A DNA stretch of 64,000 nucleotides, taken from NCBI RefSeq assembly GCF_030272615.1, contig NC_081410.1, positions 127,395,140 to 127,459,139 of the forward strand, read 5' to 3'. The DNA comes from Cryptomeria japonica (lineage: Eukaryota > Streptophyta > Pinopsida > Cupressales > Cupressaceae). Below, in pieces: positions 1-10,544 of the stretch. The notes under the pieces are model-generated. The model did no database searches, was not told the DNA's origin, and was given only the letters and a program-made list of their open reading frames with translations. The translations under genes were made by a program, and so were the position numbers. Each line of letters starts with the position of its first letter. Position 1 is the stretch's first letter.

Positions 1-575
1 CAGACATGTTGATGATGAAGTGGAACAAGTTGCAAGATATTTAAATGGATTGTAGAGGTCTATACAAGATGAATTGAGTTTGATCAAATTGGCGAGTGTT
101 GAAGAGGCTTACCAGTATGACCTAAAGGCAGAACAAAAGTTAAACAAAAGACATGAGCAAAGACAGAGAGGCAGAGGTGGAAGGTTTAATGGAGGAAGAT
201 TTCAAGGAGGAAGAGGATATACTGGAGGTAGAGGTACCTATATAGATCTGAACAAGGACAAGGAAGTGAACAAAGAAGGTAATTCATACAAGAAGGATGA
301 TAGAAATTTATACCAGAGGAGAGAATTGGATGGTTACTGGAATGAGAATTTTGGAAGACAAGACAACAGGAAATTTAGAGGAACCTTCTTTAAGTGTGGA
401 GGAGAAGGACATCATGCATTCGAGTGTAAGAACACAAAAAATACCAAAAGAGTAGCATTGGTGGAAGAAAACCCCACTAGATCAGATAATAAACTGAAAG
501 ATGGAGAACTATTGGTGATGAGGAGAGCCTTGCGTCACACCGGAGGAGATGAAGAACCCTTGTAGAGGAGGAATC
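1..575 (+). pseudogene. Chromovirus gag, C-terminal part (decayed)
   Basis: This is the end of a Ty3/gypsy capsid-nucleocapsid protein, which packages element RNA in cytoplasmic particles. The readable frame runs from before 74 to a TAG at 563-565. It has an Arg/Gly-rich stretch (repeated GGR/GRG around residues 30-55) and then a CCHC zinc knuckle near residues 104-117. The first Cys of the knuckle is Phe here (FFKC, then H and C in the right places), so zinc binding is probably lost. The frame enters from outside the window, so the start is not visible. The protease region follows directly, as expected for gag-pol. The Arg/Gly-rich stretch followed by a knuckle is common in plant chromovirus gags. 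Confidence 0.75.
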
Positions 576-1270
576 TATTCAAGACCATATTTAAGGTATC
601 CGGTAAGTGTTGTAAAGTTGTTATTGATAGTGATAGTTCAGATAATCTTGTTTTAGAAGAGATGGTGAATAAGTTGAAATTGGAGAGATTAAAGTACCCC
701 AAGCCTTATGAGAGAGCATGGATTCAGGATGAACATAAGTTGTTAGTAAGTGAACAATGTTTGGTGAAATTGAAAATTGGGAATTATCTTGATGAAGTCT
801 TGTGTGATATTATGCTTATGGATATTTATCACCTTTTATTGGGTAGACCTTGGTAGTTTGATAGACAGGAAGTACATGATGGGAGGAAGAATACATACAC
901 TATTGTGGCCAATGGGATGAAGCAAACCTTGTTACCTTTGGAGGATCCTTTGAAGAATGAAATCTGTATGAATACTAGAATCTGTTTGGTGGATGGAAGG
1001 AAATTCCTAGATGGATTGAGACATGAGAATGTGTATTTTGCCTTAACTCCTAAGAAGACTGAGAAATTGGAACCAAAAGGAGAACACTCAGAAGAGATAA
1101 AATATTTGTTGATAGGATATGAGGACATCATTTCAAATAATGTACCTAATGGATTTCCACCTGTGAGAAGTATTAGTCATTGCATGGACTTGGTTCCTAG
1201 AGATAGTTTTCCAAACAAAGCTACACACTGGTTGACACCGATAGAGAATGAAGATTTGAATGGACAAGTG
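576..1270 (+). pseudogene. Chromovirus aspartic protease and linker (decayed)
   Basis: Retropepsin-like region that would cut the gag-pol polyprotein. Near 620-650 the translation reads VIDSDSSDN, where an active enzyme has DSG, so the catalytic loop is altered. Around 830-856 comes the family's C-terminal motif HLLLGRPW, followed at once by a TAG where Gln is expected. A linker follows (905-1273) with LLIGYEDI and a proline-rich approach to the RT, ending in TGA. Gag lies upstream and RT downstream in normal gypsy order. The region cannot be functional. Confidence 0.65.
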
Positions 1271-2010
1271 TGAGAGTTGTTGACTAAAGGTTTGATTAGG
1301 GAGAGTCTGAGCTCTTGTGCAGTACCAACAACATTAGCACCTAAGAAGAATGGAGCGTGGAGAATGTGTACTCATTCTAGATCAATAAACAAGATCACAG
1401 TGAAATACCGGTTTCCTTTGCTTAGGATGGATGACATAATGGAGTGACTCTACAAAGATAGATTTGAAGAGTGGATATCATCAGATCAGGATCAGAGAAG
1501 GTGATAAGTGGAAGACAACATTTAAGACAAATGAAGGACTGTATGAATGGTTGGTGATGCCTTTTGGATTGACTAATGAACCGAGTACTTTCATGAGGCT
1601 GATGAATGAGGTATTGAAGAAATTCTTGGGTAAGTTTGTTATTGTTTATTTGGATGAAATTCTAATTTTCAGTAAGACAAAACAAGAGCATTTGTTGTAG
1701 TTGAGACAATTTTTATAGAGATTGAGAGAAGAGAAGTTGCCGATCAATATCAAGAAGTTTACTTTCATTAAGCATGATTTAGTCTATTTGGGATTTGTGA
1801 TATTTGAGGATGGTTTGAAGATGGACCCTGAGAAAGTGAAAGAAATTGTTGAATGGCCTACACTGGAAAGCATTGGATAGGTAAGATCATTTCATGGATT
1901 GGCTAGCTTTTATCAAAATTTTATCATAAATTGCAATTCAGTTTGTAACCTTATGACTAAGACCATGAGAGGATATCAGAAGGAATTCAAGTGGACCATG
2001 GGAGCAAACA
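1271..2010 (+). pseudogene. Chromovirus reverse transcriptase (decayed)
   Basis: RNA-directed DNA polymerase of a Ty3/gypsy element. Recognisable blocks are: [11 protein letters not shown] near 1340; FPLLRMDDI near 1420; after a frame change at about 1447, [19 protein letters not shown]; then [17 protein letters not shown] near 1560; and [10 protein letters not shown] near 1650. The catalytic YxDD is YLDE, so one metal-binding Asp is replaced. In-frame TAG codons occur at 1698-1700, about 1715 and about 1878. The connection domain (LGFVIFEDGLKMDPEKV, near 1790) is also recognisable. The combination of lost catalytic residue, frameshift and stops marks this as long dead. Confidence 0.85.
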
Positions 2011-2440
2011 AAAGTTTTGAAAGTTGTTGAAGCAAAAAGTGACTAAGCAGCCTGTGTTGGCTTTACCAGATTTCAATAAAATATTTCAAGTGGATTGTGA
2101 TGCAAGTGGAACAAAAATAGGAGTAGTCTTGAGTCAGGAAGGGAGAGTAGTAACCTATTTCAATGAGAAATTGAATGATGCTTGGAGGAGATATTCAGTG
2201 TATGATAAGGGGTTTTATGCCATAGTTCAAGCCTTGAAGAAGTGGAGACATTACTTGTTTCCTAAGGAGTTTGTGTTGTATACAAATCATCAAGCTTTGT
2301 AGTATTTGAACAGTCAGAGTAATTTGAATCGGAGACATATGAGATGAGTAGAATTCTTGCAGAGTTACACCTTTATGTTGAAGCATAGAAGTGGGAAATC
2401 TAACCAAGTTGTTGATGCATTGAGTCGGAGAAGGAATTTG
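2011..2440 (+). pseudogene. Chromovirus RNase H (decayed)
   Basis: Ribonuclease H domain that removes RNA from the RNA-DNA hybrid. Visible motifs are [18 protein letters not shown] (catalytic Asp kept), [19 protein letters not shown], and LYTNHQAL ending in TAG at 2300-2302. The frame then continues through KHRSGKSNQVVDALSRR at about 2380-2430, which is the standard link to integrase. In the third motif the usual TDH is TNH, so a catalytic Asp appears to be Asn. Stops at 2300 (TAG) and about 2346 (TGA) break the frame. Confidence 0.82.
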
Positions 2441-3420
2441 TTGACAAAGATGAGAGTGATAGTATTAGGATTTGAAAATTTGAAGACCTTGTATGATGAT
2501 GACCTGGATTTTGCAGAACCTTGGAAAGCATGTAGAGAACCGATTATGGTTGATAGAAGCAAGTGGTTGGATTATTTCATTCAGGATGGGATGTTATTTA
2601 GAGGAGTTCAGTTGTGCATACCTAAGAGTTATATGAGGGAGAATCTGATAAAGGAGAAACACAGTGGAAGAGTAGTTGGACATTTTGTTATTGACAAAAC
2701 AGTAGCATTGGTGAGTGAGCAATACTTTTGGCCCCAAATTCATAAGGATGTTAAGAGATATGTGTAGAGTTGTATAGTTTGTCAAGTTGAAAAGGGTAGT
2801 AGTCAGAATGTGGGATTGTATAAACCTTTGACAGTATCGGTAAGACCTTGGGAGAATATAAGCATGGATTTTGTACTTGGATTGCCTAAGACACTGAGAG
2901 GGAATGACTCTATATTTGTGGTAGTGAATAGATTCTCGAAGATGGCTCATTTCATACCTTGTAAGAAGACATCATATGCATTGCATGTACCAGATCTATT
3001 TTTCAAGGAAGTGGTGAGATTGCATGGATTATCTAAGAGCATAGTTTCAGATAGAGACACTAAGTTTGTTGGCTATTTTTGGAGAACACTTTGGAAGAAG
3101 ATGAAGACAGATTTGAAGTTCATTTCTACTTTTCATCCACATAATGATGGACAAACAGAAGTTGTTAATCGGAGTTTGGGAAATTTGTTGAGATGTTTAG
3201 TGGGAGATAAAACTGGAAGTTAGGATTTGATCCTTGCACAACCAGAGTTAGCCTACAACAATTCAGTGAATAGAAGTACCGGAAAAATGACTTTTGAGTT
3301 TGTTACCGGAGTGCATTCTAGAGGTATATCAGAATTGAGATACATTAGTAGTGAAGACCAGAGAAGTTTAGAAGTAGAAGTGTTTGCAAATCACATGGCA
3401 GCATTGCATATTCAGGTTAA
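2441..3420 (+). pseudogene. Chromovirus integrase core (decayed)
   Basis: DDE integrase that would insert the element DNA. An HHCC zinc domain is partly visible (VVGHFVIDKTVALVSEQYFWP around 2675-2735, then C-x2-C at about 2772-2782 after a TAG). The core reads [14 protein letters not shown] (first Asp, near 2865), VSDRDTKF (second Asp, near 3050) and [15 protein letters not shown] (Glu, near 3160). All three catalytic positions are present, but TAG codons at 2765, 3221 and 3422 interrupt the frame. The spacing matches Ty3/gypsy integrases. Confidence 0.82.
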
Positions 3421-3915
3421 GTAGCATTTAGAAGACATGAACAACAAATATAAGGAGAAGGCAGATGAGAAGAAGAGACATGAGGAATTTGAAGTTGGTG
3501 ATGAAGTGATGGTATATCTAAGAAAAGAGAAATTCCCAGTTGTAACTTATAACAAGTTGCAGATGAAGAAGTTTAGACCTTCTAGGATTTTGAGGAAGTT
3601 CAGTTCTGGAAATGCATATGAAGTGGAGTTACCAGATAGTCTGAGTATTTTACCTATATTCAACATTGTAGATCTTCATGAGTATCATGAACCAAAATTC
3701 AGTGAGGACAATGTTGCAGACTTGCAGAAACAGTTGCCCCATAAGGAATTGGATCAGATTGAAGAGATTTTGGATAGTAGGACTGGGCATAGTACCTAGA
3801 GTAGTCAGTATAAGGAATATCTTGTGAAGTAGAAGGACAGACCAGTTGAAGATTCATCTTGGATTTCTCAGGTAGAGGTAGACAACATCAGTTTTCCTTT
3901 GACCTTAACAAAGTG
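3421..3915 (+). pseudogene. Integrase C-terminus with chromodomain (decayed)
   Basis: The end of the chromovirus polyprotein. It begins with the DNA-binding tail (FEVGDEVMVYLRKEKF, then a KKFRPSRILRKF block). After about 3750 it changes to a chromodomain-like segment: EEILDSRTGHST, a TAG at 3797, QYKEYLVK, a TAG near 3832 where Trp is expected, KDRPVEDSSWIS. Chromodomains are believed to steer chromovirus integration to particular chromatin. Their presence assigns this element to the chromovirus branch. The second TAG replaces an aromatic residue that normally helps bind methyl-lysine. The frame ends about 3915. Confidence 0.72.
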
Positions 3916-4740
3916 AAAGGCTCACTTTTTTAATAACCTCAGATGTCTGATGCAAGAGCATCCCCAGTTCATAGCAATCTTGCATTAACCAAAAACATTT
4001 TCCTTTCTGTTTTGCTTTCTTTTTGCAGATTCAATTTTCTTTTCTGTGTGTTCTAGTTTTCGCTCACCGGACCCTGTGGAGTTGGATTCTACTTGAAGAC
4101 TTGATCATATTTCTTACTTCTAGACTGCATCACATTTGGATAATTTTCTAGCAAGATATTGCTATCGATTTCCTTGACAATTTCCTGTTACCAGTTGGCA
4201 GTTCTTGTTACCGGTTGCCTGGACCTATTTTGGTGATCTACTAGAACCCCTTCCGAAGCTTGTGGATCCTTGGGCATTGATTCTGACGTTCCTTGGTGTG
4301 TGGTCAACTTTTTCCCATGATCTATGTTTCATCCTTTGGATTTTCCAGAGGAATCTCTTGGCGGAGGCCGACCTTGTTATTTTACATGTTAGGTCTTGTT
4401 CTTTGGGTTTTGATCCCTTTTGGGCCAACTGGATCCTTTGGATCAATATATATAATTGTAATTACACATTAGAATGCAATCAATCAGAGAATCAAGTAGC
4501 TATAATGTGCATAGAAGATAGATCTCACGATTCAGGGTCCGAGTTGTGACCTATTATGTATATTCTACCAGGCCTGTGAGCTGATATGTTGTAATCTGGT
4601 TGTTACCGTTTAGATGTAATCAATTTTCATATAATAAAACAATCTATTCTACATTGCCCCTATCATATCTTTGTGTTTTCATTTTGTTTACTCTTGTTGA
4701 CCGGTCCGTATTGATCTCTTTGATGTCCCTCCTCACCGAT
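3916..4740 (+). other. Chromovirus 3' untranslated/LTR-like DNA
   Basis: No coding content is visible. The stretch follows the chromodomain directly and is probably the element's 3' leader plus 3' LTR. It holds ACCGG-type motifs and an AATAAA-like signal near 4635. The 5' LTR lies outside the window, so LTR ends could not be set by comparison. At about 4700-4740 it gives way to copia sequence on the opposite strand. Confidence 0.5.
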
Positions 4741-5215
4741 GACTGTTTCACTTCTTTGCAATCTTCTCTCTTAAGAAATGATACCGGATTGCAATGTGTT
4801 TAGTTCTTGAATGCATTACTGAATTCTTTTAAATGTTAATAACACTTGTTTTATCACACATAATAGGAATTGCCTCATCATACTTCACCTTAATATCACT
4901 AAGAGTTTTCTTCATCCACATAACCTGAGTACAACAAGATATTGGTGCAATGTATTCTTGTTTTGCAGTAGATACACATTTTACACTGAATCTTGTTTCT
5001 TACTTAACAAAGAGACCAATTTATCTCCCAAGAAAAATGCACCACCACTTGTACTTCTTCTGTCACTTGTACATCCAGCCCAATTAGCATTTGTATATGC
5101 TTTCAAAGTGAAATCATCATCCTTCTTATACCATAATCTATAATTTGGAGTACTTTTCAAATAGTTGAATATTTTCTTCACTACTTGATCATGAGATTTA
5201 TAAACTACATAATAT
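4740..5215 (-). pseudogene. Copia A RNase H (decayed)
   Basis: Minus-strand translation gives the typical copia RNase H: YLKSTPNYRLWY, then AYTNANWAG, RRSTSGGAFFLG, SKKQDSV, then STAKQEYIAPISCCTQVMWMKK and HSRTKHI followed by RYHFLRE near 4780. In active copies the second motif is a Y-x-DADW block. Here two Asp are Asn, so the catalytic core is lost. An in-frame stop lies near the DKTSVINI segment. This is the last recognisable copia domain before chromovirus DNA. Confidence 0.82.
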
Positions 5216-6400
5216 CTAGTCTTGAAGCAGTCAAATATAACAATTCTCCAATCATAGATCTATACTTTTTCTAATCAACATCCATACATCCATCTTCCTT
5301 GCTTAACTTACAACCAATAGTCATGGGGGTTGCAACCCATTTAGAACTCTCCATCTCAAACATTTTTAAAATATGCTTAATATACTTGGTATAAGAAATG
5401 AAAATGTCTTTTTCTGACTAAGTAACTTGAAGACCAAGAATAAATGACAAATCACCTACCATTGACATCTCAAATTCCTTTTGCATCTCTTTTGAAAATT
5501 TCCCACATAAATCATCATCTCCTTCAAATATGATATCACCAACATACACAACAACAATCAATAGCTTATCACCTTCAACTGTGAAATAAAGATTGTTTCT
5601 GCAGTACCTTTTCTAAAAATTTGCTACAACAAATACCTATCCAACCTTGCATACCAAACTCTAGGATCTTGCTCGAGTCCATAGAGTACCTTCTTGTCCT
5701 CACACCATATCCAGATCTTCTAATATATTAAATCCATCTAGTTGGTCAATATATACTTCTCCTTCAAGCTCTCCATTCAAGAATATTGATTTGACATCAA
5801 TCTGATATACTTTAAAGTTTTGTGAGCAACAAATGCAAGAAACATCCTTATATCCTCCATTCTTGCAACAGGAGAAAAAGTATCCTCAAAGTTTATTCCT
5901 TCAACCTATGAATAACCCTTACATACCAATTTTTCCTTATTCCTTATAACATTTCCATATTCATCCAGCTTGTTTGGAACACCCACTTTGTTGCTATCAT
6001 ATTTTTATCCACTGGTCTAGGTACTAGTTCCCATGTTTGGTTCTTCTTTATCTGATTTATCTCCTCTTCCATTGCGTCAATCCAACTTTAATCCTTGCTA
6101 GCTTTTGCATTGGTCTTTGGTTCTACTGAATATAAGAAATAATAGTTTGCTTGTTCATTAGTTTCTACAAGTTTTCTTCTTGTTTGAACTCCTTTATTCT
6201 TGTCTCCAATAATCTATTCTTCTGAATGATTCTTCCTTACATAGTTTGTTGGTGTTTTAGGAGTTTGTTCAGGTTCCTTTTCATCTACATTAGTATTCTC
6301 TTTCTCTTCCATAGTATCCTTCTCTTCTACAACCACTAGAACAACTTCTATCTCAATCTCAGATTCAGGTACAATGTTAGTTTGATTTCATTCTTTACTA
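5216..6400 (-). pseudogene. Copia A reverse transcriptase (decayed)
   Basis: The minus strand opens with SWIDAMEEEINQIKKNQTWELV near 6090-6030, the classic start of a Ty1/copia RT. Later blocks are VVVYVGDIIFEGDDD near 5540 (normally YVDD, so one catalytic Asp is Gly), DLSFILGLQV near 5450, YTKYIKHILKMFEME near 5380 and CKLSKEDGCMD near 5290. Between 5600 and 5950 the frame shifts several times. Stops occur at a SEKDIF junction and before KKYRSMIGELLYL. The 270 bases upstream (6131-6400) translate to low-complexity Lys/Glu-rich linker with no domain. Confidence 0.8.
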
Positions 6401-6411
6401 ACTCTAACACT

Positions 6412-8858
6412 TGCGCCCTGAAGGGACCATGGTGCCTTGTCAGGGACCATCGCACCCCACAGGGACCATGGCACCCTGGGTGGGACCCATGGTCATATTC
6501 CAGGGCCCGCAAACGATCACAGAAAGTCAAATGCAGAAAATCAAAATTCAACGTTCAGTCAACTCACCTCATCCAGTGGCTCGTCGTCGATCACGGCCTG
6601 TCGTAGGATCTCAATCCTCGTGGGATGCTCCGATCATCGTGAAGGCATGATAATGGCTATGTGGGCTCCGCTGCAATGAACAGTATTCTGAAATCAACAA
6701 AGTGACAAATGCAAGTGTCACTTTCAAGGTATATACTTTCATTCCTTTACCTTTACTTTCAAAACCCTAATTTTCCTCTATCACTCATTTCATCATAACT
6801 TGAGTTTGGGAGATGCGATTTTCAAACTGTTTATTGCGTAGGAATCATATTTTCATTCCCCTACTCTTAGGATGTTCCAAAAAGTGCTCTGATGAAGCCT
6901 TTTTAGTGAACATCCCTCATCAATACTCTCTTACACAATTTGTCATAAGTAAACATGCTACCCTGTTTCACCTCCCTAATAAGAAAGTCGAAACAGGGGG
7001 GGGCATATAGCTACTCACAAATTTCATCACTTTCCTTAGTAAGCATTAGGTGATTTTGTGATCTAACGTGTGTTTTGTAGGGTGCGGTTCCTAACTGTGT
7101 ATTGCTGATACCGCTGGGGGCTTCGTCCAACAACTTATGGATATATCCTTTTTCAAATGATGTTTATTTTTCTATACTTTAGCTTGCATATGCACGTAGT
7201 ACTCATATGATCGCTAAAGTGGGGGCTAAATGTAGCGTTGTAAATTGTACGCACTTGCTAGGGTGGTACAATTTCACACCTAGTTTAGCACCCGCCTTGG
7301 TGCATTTTACATTTTGCATTGCATCTCTCCTTTAGCACTTAATTAATCAAATTAATTAGGTCTAAGGTCCTATTTCACCATTCTCCACATCATAAAGTTA
7401 GGCCCTTTCGTTAAAGTGTGCCCTTTTCCATTTTATTCCTCCAATACATCATTCAATCAAAAACCCTAATTAAGTCCTATTTTGAACTTGGGGGCTTGGT
7501 TTCGGGGGTCAAAACATCTCGAAATCACTTGTAATTTCGAGATTTTCTCTAAAATCATCATATCCGATGGCCCTGAAAATTTGGTGAAAAGTTGTCGAGA
7601 TCGTGGCACCCGGAGTGCACATGGTCCCGGACATTTTTCCCAAAATTTTAGGAGCGTGATCCAATCATAAAATAAAGCTTAACCCCAAGAAATTGGCGGG
7701 AAATTCAATCTCTAGGTCGGCCAAAAGACAAAATTACGACCTAGGGTTTCATACATAAGAGCTCTCTTTCTTCATTTGAAAGGATCCGATTTTTATTTTC
7801 AGGAACCTCATATGCAGCGAAAGAGAAGATCTTTGAAGACTTCAACAACATTCAACATCCCTCTATCAAGCATTTATCAATTTCATTCATCCATTTAGGG
7901 CTTGGAAGACATTGAAGAACAATAGGAGATTACCGACTGAGGATTGGCTTGTACCCCTCCCTTGGGGGTTGGGTATGATTTCATGTTGTTTTCATGTCTT
8001 TGCATAAGCTTCAATACATCACTTATTCATGCTTTAGATCACTTTGTATCTTGATTCAGAGCATTTACATTATCATTTACAAGCAATTAGGGTTTACTTT
8101 CTAGGTTGCTCTAGTTTGCTTGCTTGCATTTTAGGAGCTTGCACACACACAAGGCCTGCACACACAATACATTTTACAATACAACTTGGCTATTCATGGA
8201 GGTGGAAATCACCGAAGCAGGGGTTTGACTAAGGCAAAACCCTATATAGCCGCCCACACCCTTTTCAGATATAAGTGCAGGTTTCGGGACTTGGATGACG
8301 CCGCAGGTTACAGATCTGGGAAAAATAGGTCGAGACAGCACTCCACACCAAATTGTAGAGAAAAAGACCTGGATAGGGGCGTGGGGTGCCCTGGTCCTGC
8401 CAGGACAGGGGCGCTGGGCGCCCTGGTCCTGCTGACAGACAGCATTTCTGACAATTTCCAGAGTGCAAGACAGCAGTTTCAGGAGCAGTTTCCGGCACAG
8501 TATCAGGACAGTGGCGCCCGCGCCCCCATCCCAAACATTTTCAATCAGATTTTGACTCCGGGTACGCATCTACATTCTTATTTTGTCCTTGTATTTATAA
8601 CTGTTCATTGTTTAATCTCAATTCTGCAAATCTTGTTATTAGTTCGTACATGCATTTTGGGATTAGGACTTGAACTTGCATCATTTTATCTTTCAATTAC
8701 AACAAAGGAATAGAAATCCTAATAGGTAGCCCGTGGCTCTCTCTTTCACAAAAAGAAGTAGCCAATTGTGTGATACCTCTAGGCTCTTTCGTATTCCGTA
8801 ATGTGTGTCAAAAGGTAGGATTAGGGTATGTTGACCTAGTCTCGCTTTTTCCCCTACA
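6412..8858 (+). mobile_element. Gypsy-type element fragment: 3' internal end plus one LTR
   Basis: Non-coding DNA inserted in copia A. The right part (7231-8858) looks like a complete LTR. It begins TGTAG and ends CTACA, which are perfect inverted ends. It is preceded at 7214-7230 by a purine-rich tract (AAAGTGGGGGCTAAA), the expected plus-strand primer site of a 3' LTR. The left part (6412-7230) would be the 3' end of the internal region. It opens with a GC-rich run of GGGACCATGGCACC-like repeats. No 5' LTR, gag or pol is present and no target duplication is seen, so the piece arrived truncated or lost its left side together with the copia integrase. Confidence 0.6.
7231..8858 (+). repeat. 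LTR, about 1.63 kb (TGTAG...CTACA)
   Basis: Long terminal repeat inferred from inverted ends TGTAG/CTACA and the adjoining purine tract. It contains a GC-rich block at about 8375-8440 able to fold strongly (GTCCTGCCAGGAC, and GGGCGC-TGG-GCGCCC). A 175-codon open stretch at 8186-8713 has no recognisable domain and is probably chance. Only one copy lies in the window, so the ends are not confirmed by a partner. Confidence 0.6.
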
Positions 8859-8862
8859 CACC

Positions 8863-9379
8863 CTTACCGCGTATTTTACTCACACTTAATAGATTATGTC
8901 TCAAACCCTTAATATAATAAATATCATATGTCTTATGGTTACCTTCAATTGAAGTGGTACCTTTATCACAAATAGGTGCAAATTCCTCTTTTGCAAATTT
9001 TATTGATCCACCATCATAGTTCTCAAAATTAATGAACTTTCCTTTATCACCTATCATATTATTTGAATATATGATTAATTATCCATGCCTAAGGCTCTAC
9101 TTTCACATGTAGTGTAGTCTTCACATTCACTGACATTTCACTATTCTCCATACCTTCTAGATTAGCAGACCTTTCATCAGTTTTCTCCTCTATAGCTAAA
9201 AATAATGATTCCTCATTTGAGTCATCACCATCTTCTTCTTTAGATGAAAAGGTCTCCATTGAGCAAAAATTCTTCTTAGGTTCGTCTCTATCATCTATTC
9301 TCTTAAATTTCTATTATTCCATTTGTGATTATCTCTTCCCTTGTTATCCTCATCAAGTCTTCTACCATAATATTCCTTA
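8863..9379 (-). pseudogene. Copia A protease region and gag tail (decayed)
   Basis: The minus strand from about 9100 reads a copia protease segment. There is a degenerate active site near 9085 (MDN-stop-S where DSG is expected), then GDKGKFINFENYDGGSIKF, KTYDIYYIKGLRHNLLSVSK and a stop at the edge of the gypsy LTR. The NLLSVS block normally leads into integrase, but the sequence is cut there. Between 9110 and 9379 lies acidic, Ser/Glu-rich gag tail with RRLDEDNKGRDNHKW near 9340. Confidence 0.72.
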
Positions 9380-9677
9380 CACGGGGGCTTCACTGGTTGG
9401 GCACTATTATACCACGTGCATTCATATTGGGGGGTTTAATATCTTAAAAAATAAGTGCAATATATTGCCTATTTGGTAAAAATAGGGGGGTTTTTAATTC
9501 GAGCTATGAAAAAATGCAATATATGGTCAAAATAGGGAGGGTTTTAATTTGGGTTGTGTATTAGGAGGGGATGACAAAAAATTATTATAGGGCAATATTT
9601 TTTGAAAATAGGGGGATTATTTAGTATGCCATGAACACATGTGCTATAACCCAGGCTCACTAAGTGAAGCCCCCGTG
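9380..9677. mobile_element. 298-bp terminal-inverted-repeat element (MITE-like)
   Basis: Perfect 15-bp inverted ends: CACGGGGGCTTCACT at 9380-9394 and its reverse complement at 9663-9677. Similarity continues imperfectly to about 45 bp on each side. The inside is AT-rich with two or three degenerate copies of a unit of about 65 bp (AATAGGGGGGTTTTTAATT-like), and has no coding capacity. It lies inside the gag zinc-knuckle region of copia A and splits it. Flanks suggest a 3-bp duplication (AAG on the minus strand) with one extra base, so the duplication is not certain. Ends starting CAC with a 3-bp duplication would fit a CACTA-type non-autonomous element; this class is inference. Confidence 0.75.
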
Positions 9678-10483
9678 CTTCATTATAAGTATATATAGAA
9701 GCATAATGAACAACTCTTCCACAATTGAAGCATTTGATGGGTAACTTACCTTTATACTTTTTGGATCCTTTCTTAATTCTTCTTACAAAGTTTGCTTATA
9801 TCTCATCCATGTCATTACTTGATTTAGGTTCATCTTCAATTTTCTTGCTAGCTTTGAATGCAATACCTTTCTTCTCTTTTCACAAATCGTCTAGCTTAGC
9901 AATCTCAAAGGCAAAGAGTGAACCATACAATTTCTCCAAGGTTTATTTGTCCATGTCATTACTTTCTTCAATATCATACTTCCTAGCTTCACTTTTCTTA
10001 CAACTTTATTTTCTTCCAATTTACCACCAATACCCTTAATTGCACTCACAATCTGATTTACTTGGTGTATATAGCTTTCAATGTTCTATGTATATAGCTT
10101 TCAATGTTCTCATCATTAAACATTCTCAAATTCTCAAACTTGTGCTTTAGATTTGTCAACTTCATTTGCTTTGTCTTCTCATCACCTTCATATACACTAC
10201 TCAACTTTTCCCATATCTCTTTAGCTAACTTTAATCTAACAACTTTAGAAAATATTGCATCACTTAAATAGCTAATAATTGCAACTTTAACAATCACATT
10301 GTTCTCATGTGCCTTAACCTCATTTGAAGTCAAAGGACTATTTGTCATAACACTATACCCATTCTTGATACTCTCCCATATTCTAATTTGCAAGGATTCC
10401 AAATGACATTCCATTCTTTCCTTCCAATAAGAATAACTTGTGCCATCAAACTTTGGTGCTTTGAAATTGATTTCTTGTGCCAT
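9678..10483 (-). pseudogene. Copia A gag (decayed)
   Basis: The gag capsid/nucleocapsid starts at Met 10483 on the minus strand with FKAPKFDGTSYSYWKERMECHL, the signature of the copia UBN2-type gag. It continues through AKEIWEKLSSVYEGDEKTKQ and LRMFNDENIESYIHR. It breaks near 10060 after a short local duplication (AATGTTCT-ATGTATATAGC repeated). Toward 9700 a zinc knuckle is visible (CFNCGRVVHYASIY), with the last Cys changed to Tyr just before the inverted-repeat element. The start is supported by its position 45 bases downstream of the primer site. Confidence 0.8.
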
Positions 10484-10527
10484 TCGAAATCTTCTTCAAG
10501 TGATTAAGCTTCTCAAAGAGAAACAAA

Positions 10528-10539
10528 GCTTTGATACCA
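10528..10539 (-). other. Copia A primer binding site
   Basis: Reads TGGTATCAAAGC on the minus strand, one base away from the TGGTATCAGAGC that pairs with the initiator-Met tRNA 3' end in most plant copia elements. It lies 5 bases from the LTR end at 10545 and 45 bases before the gag start. Confidence 0.8.
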
Positions 10540-10544
10540 ATTAT

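Noticed and set aside
8186..8713. A 175-codon open frame inside the gypsy LTR
   Set aside because: No domain, lies wholly within LTR DNA, overlapped by antisense open frames of similar length through a GC-rich block; most likely chance.
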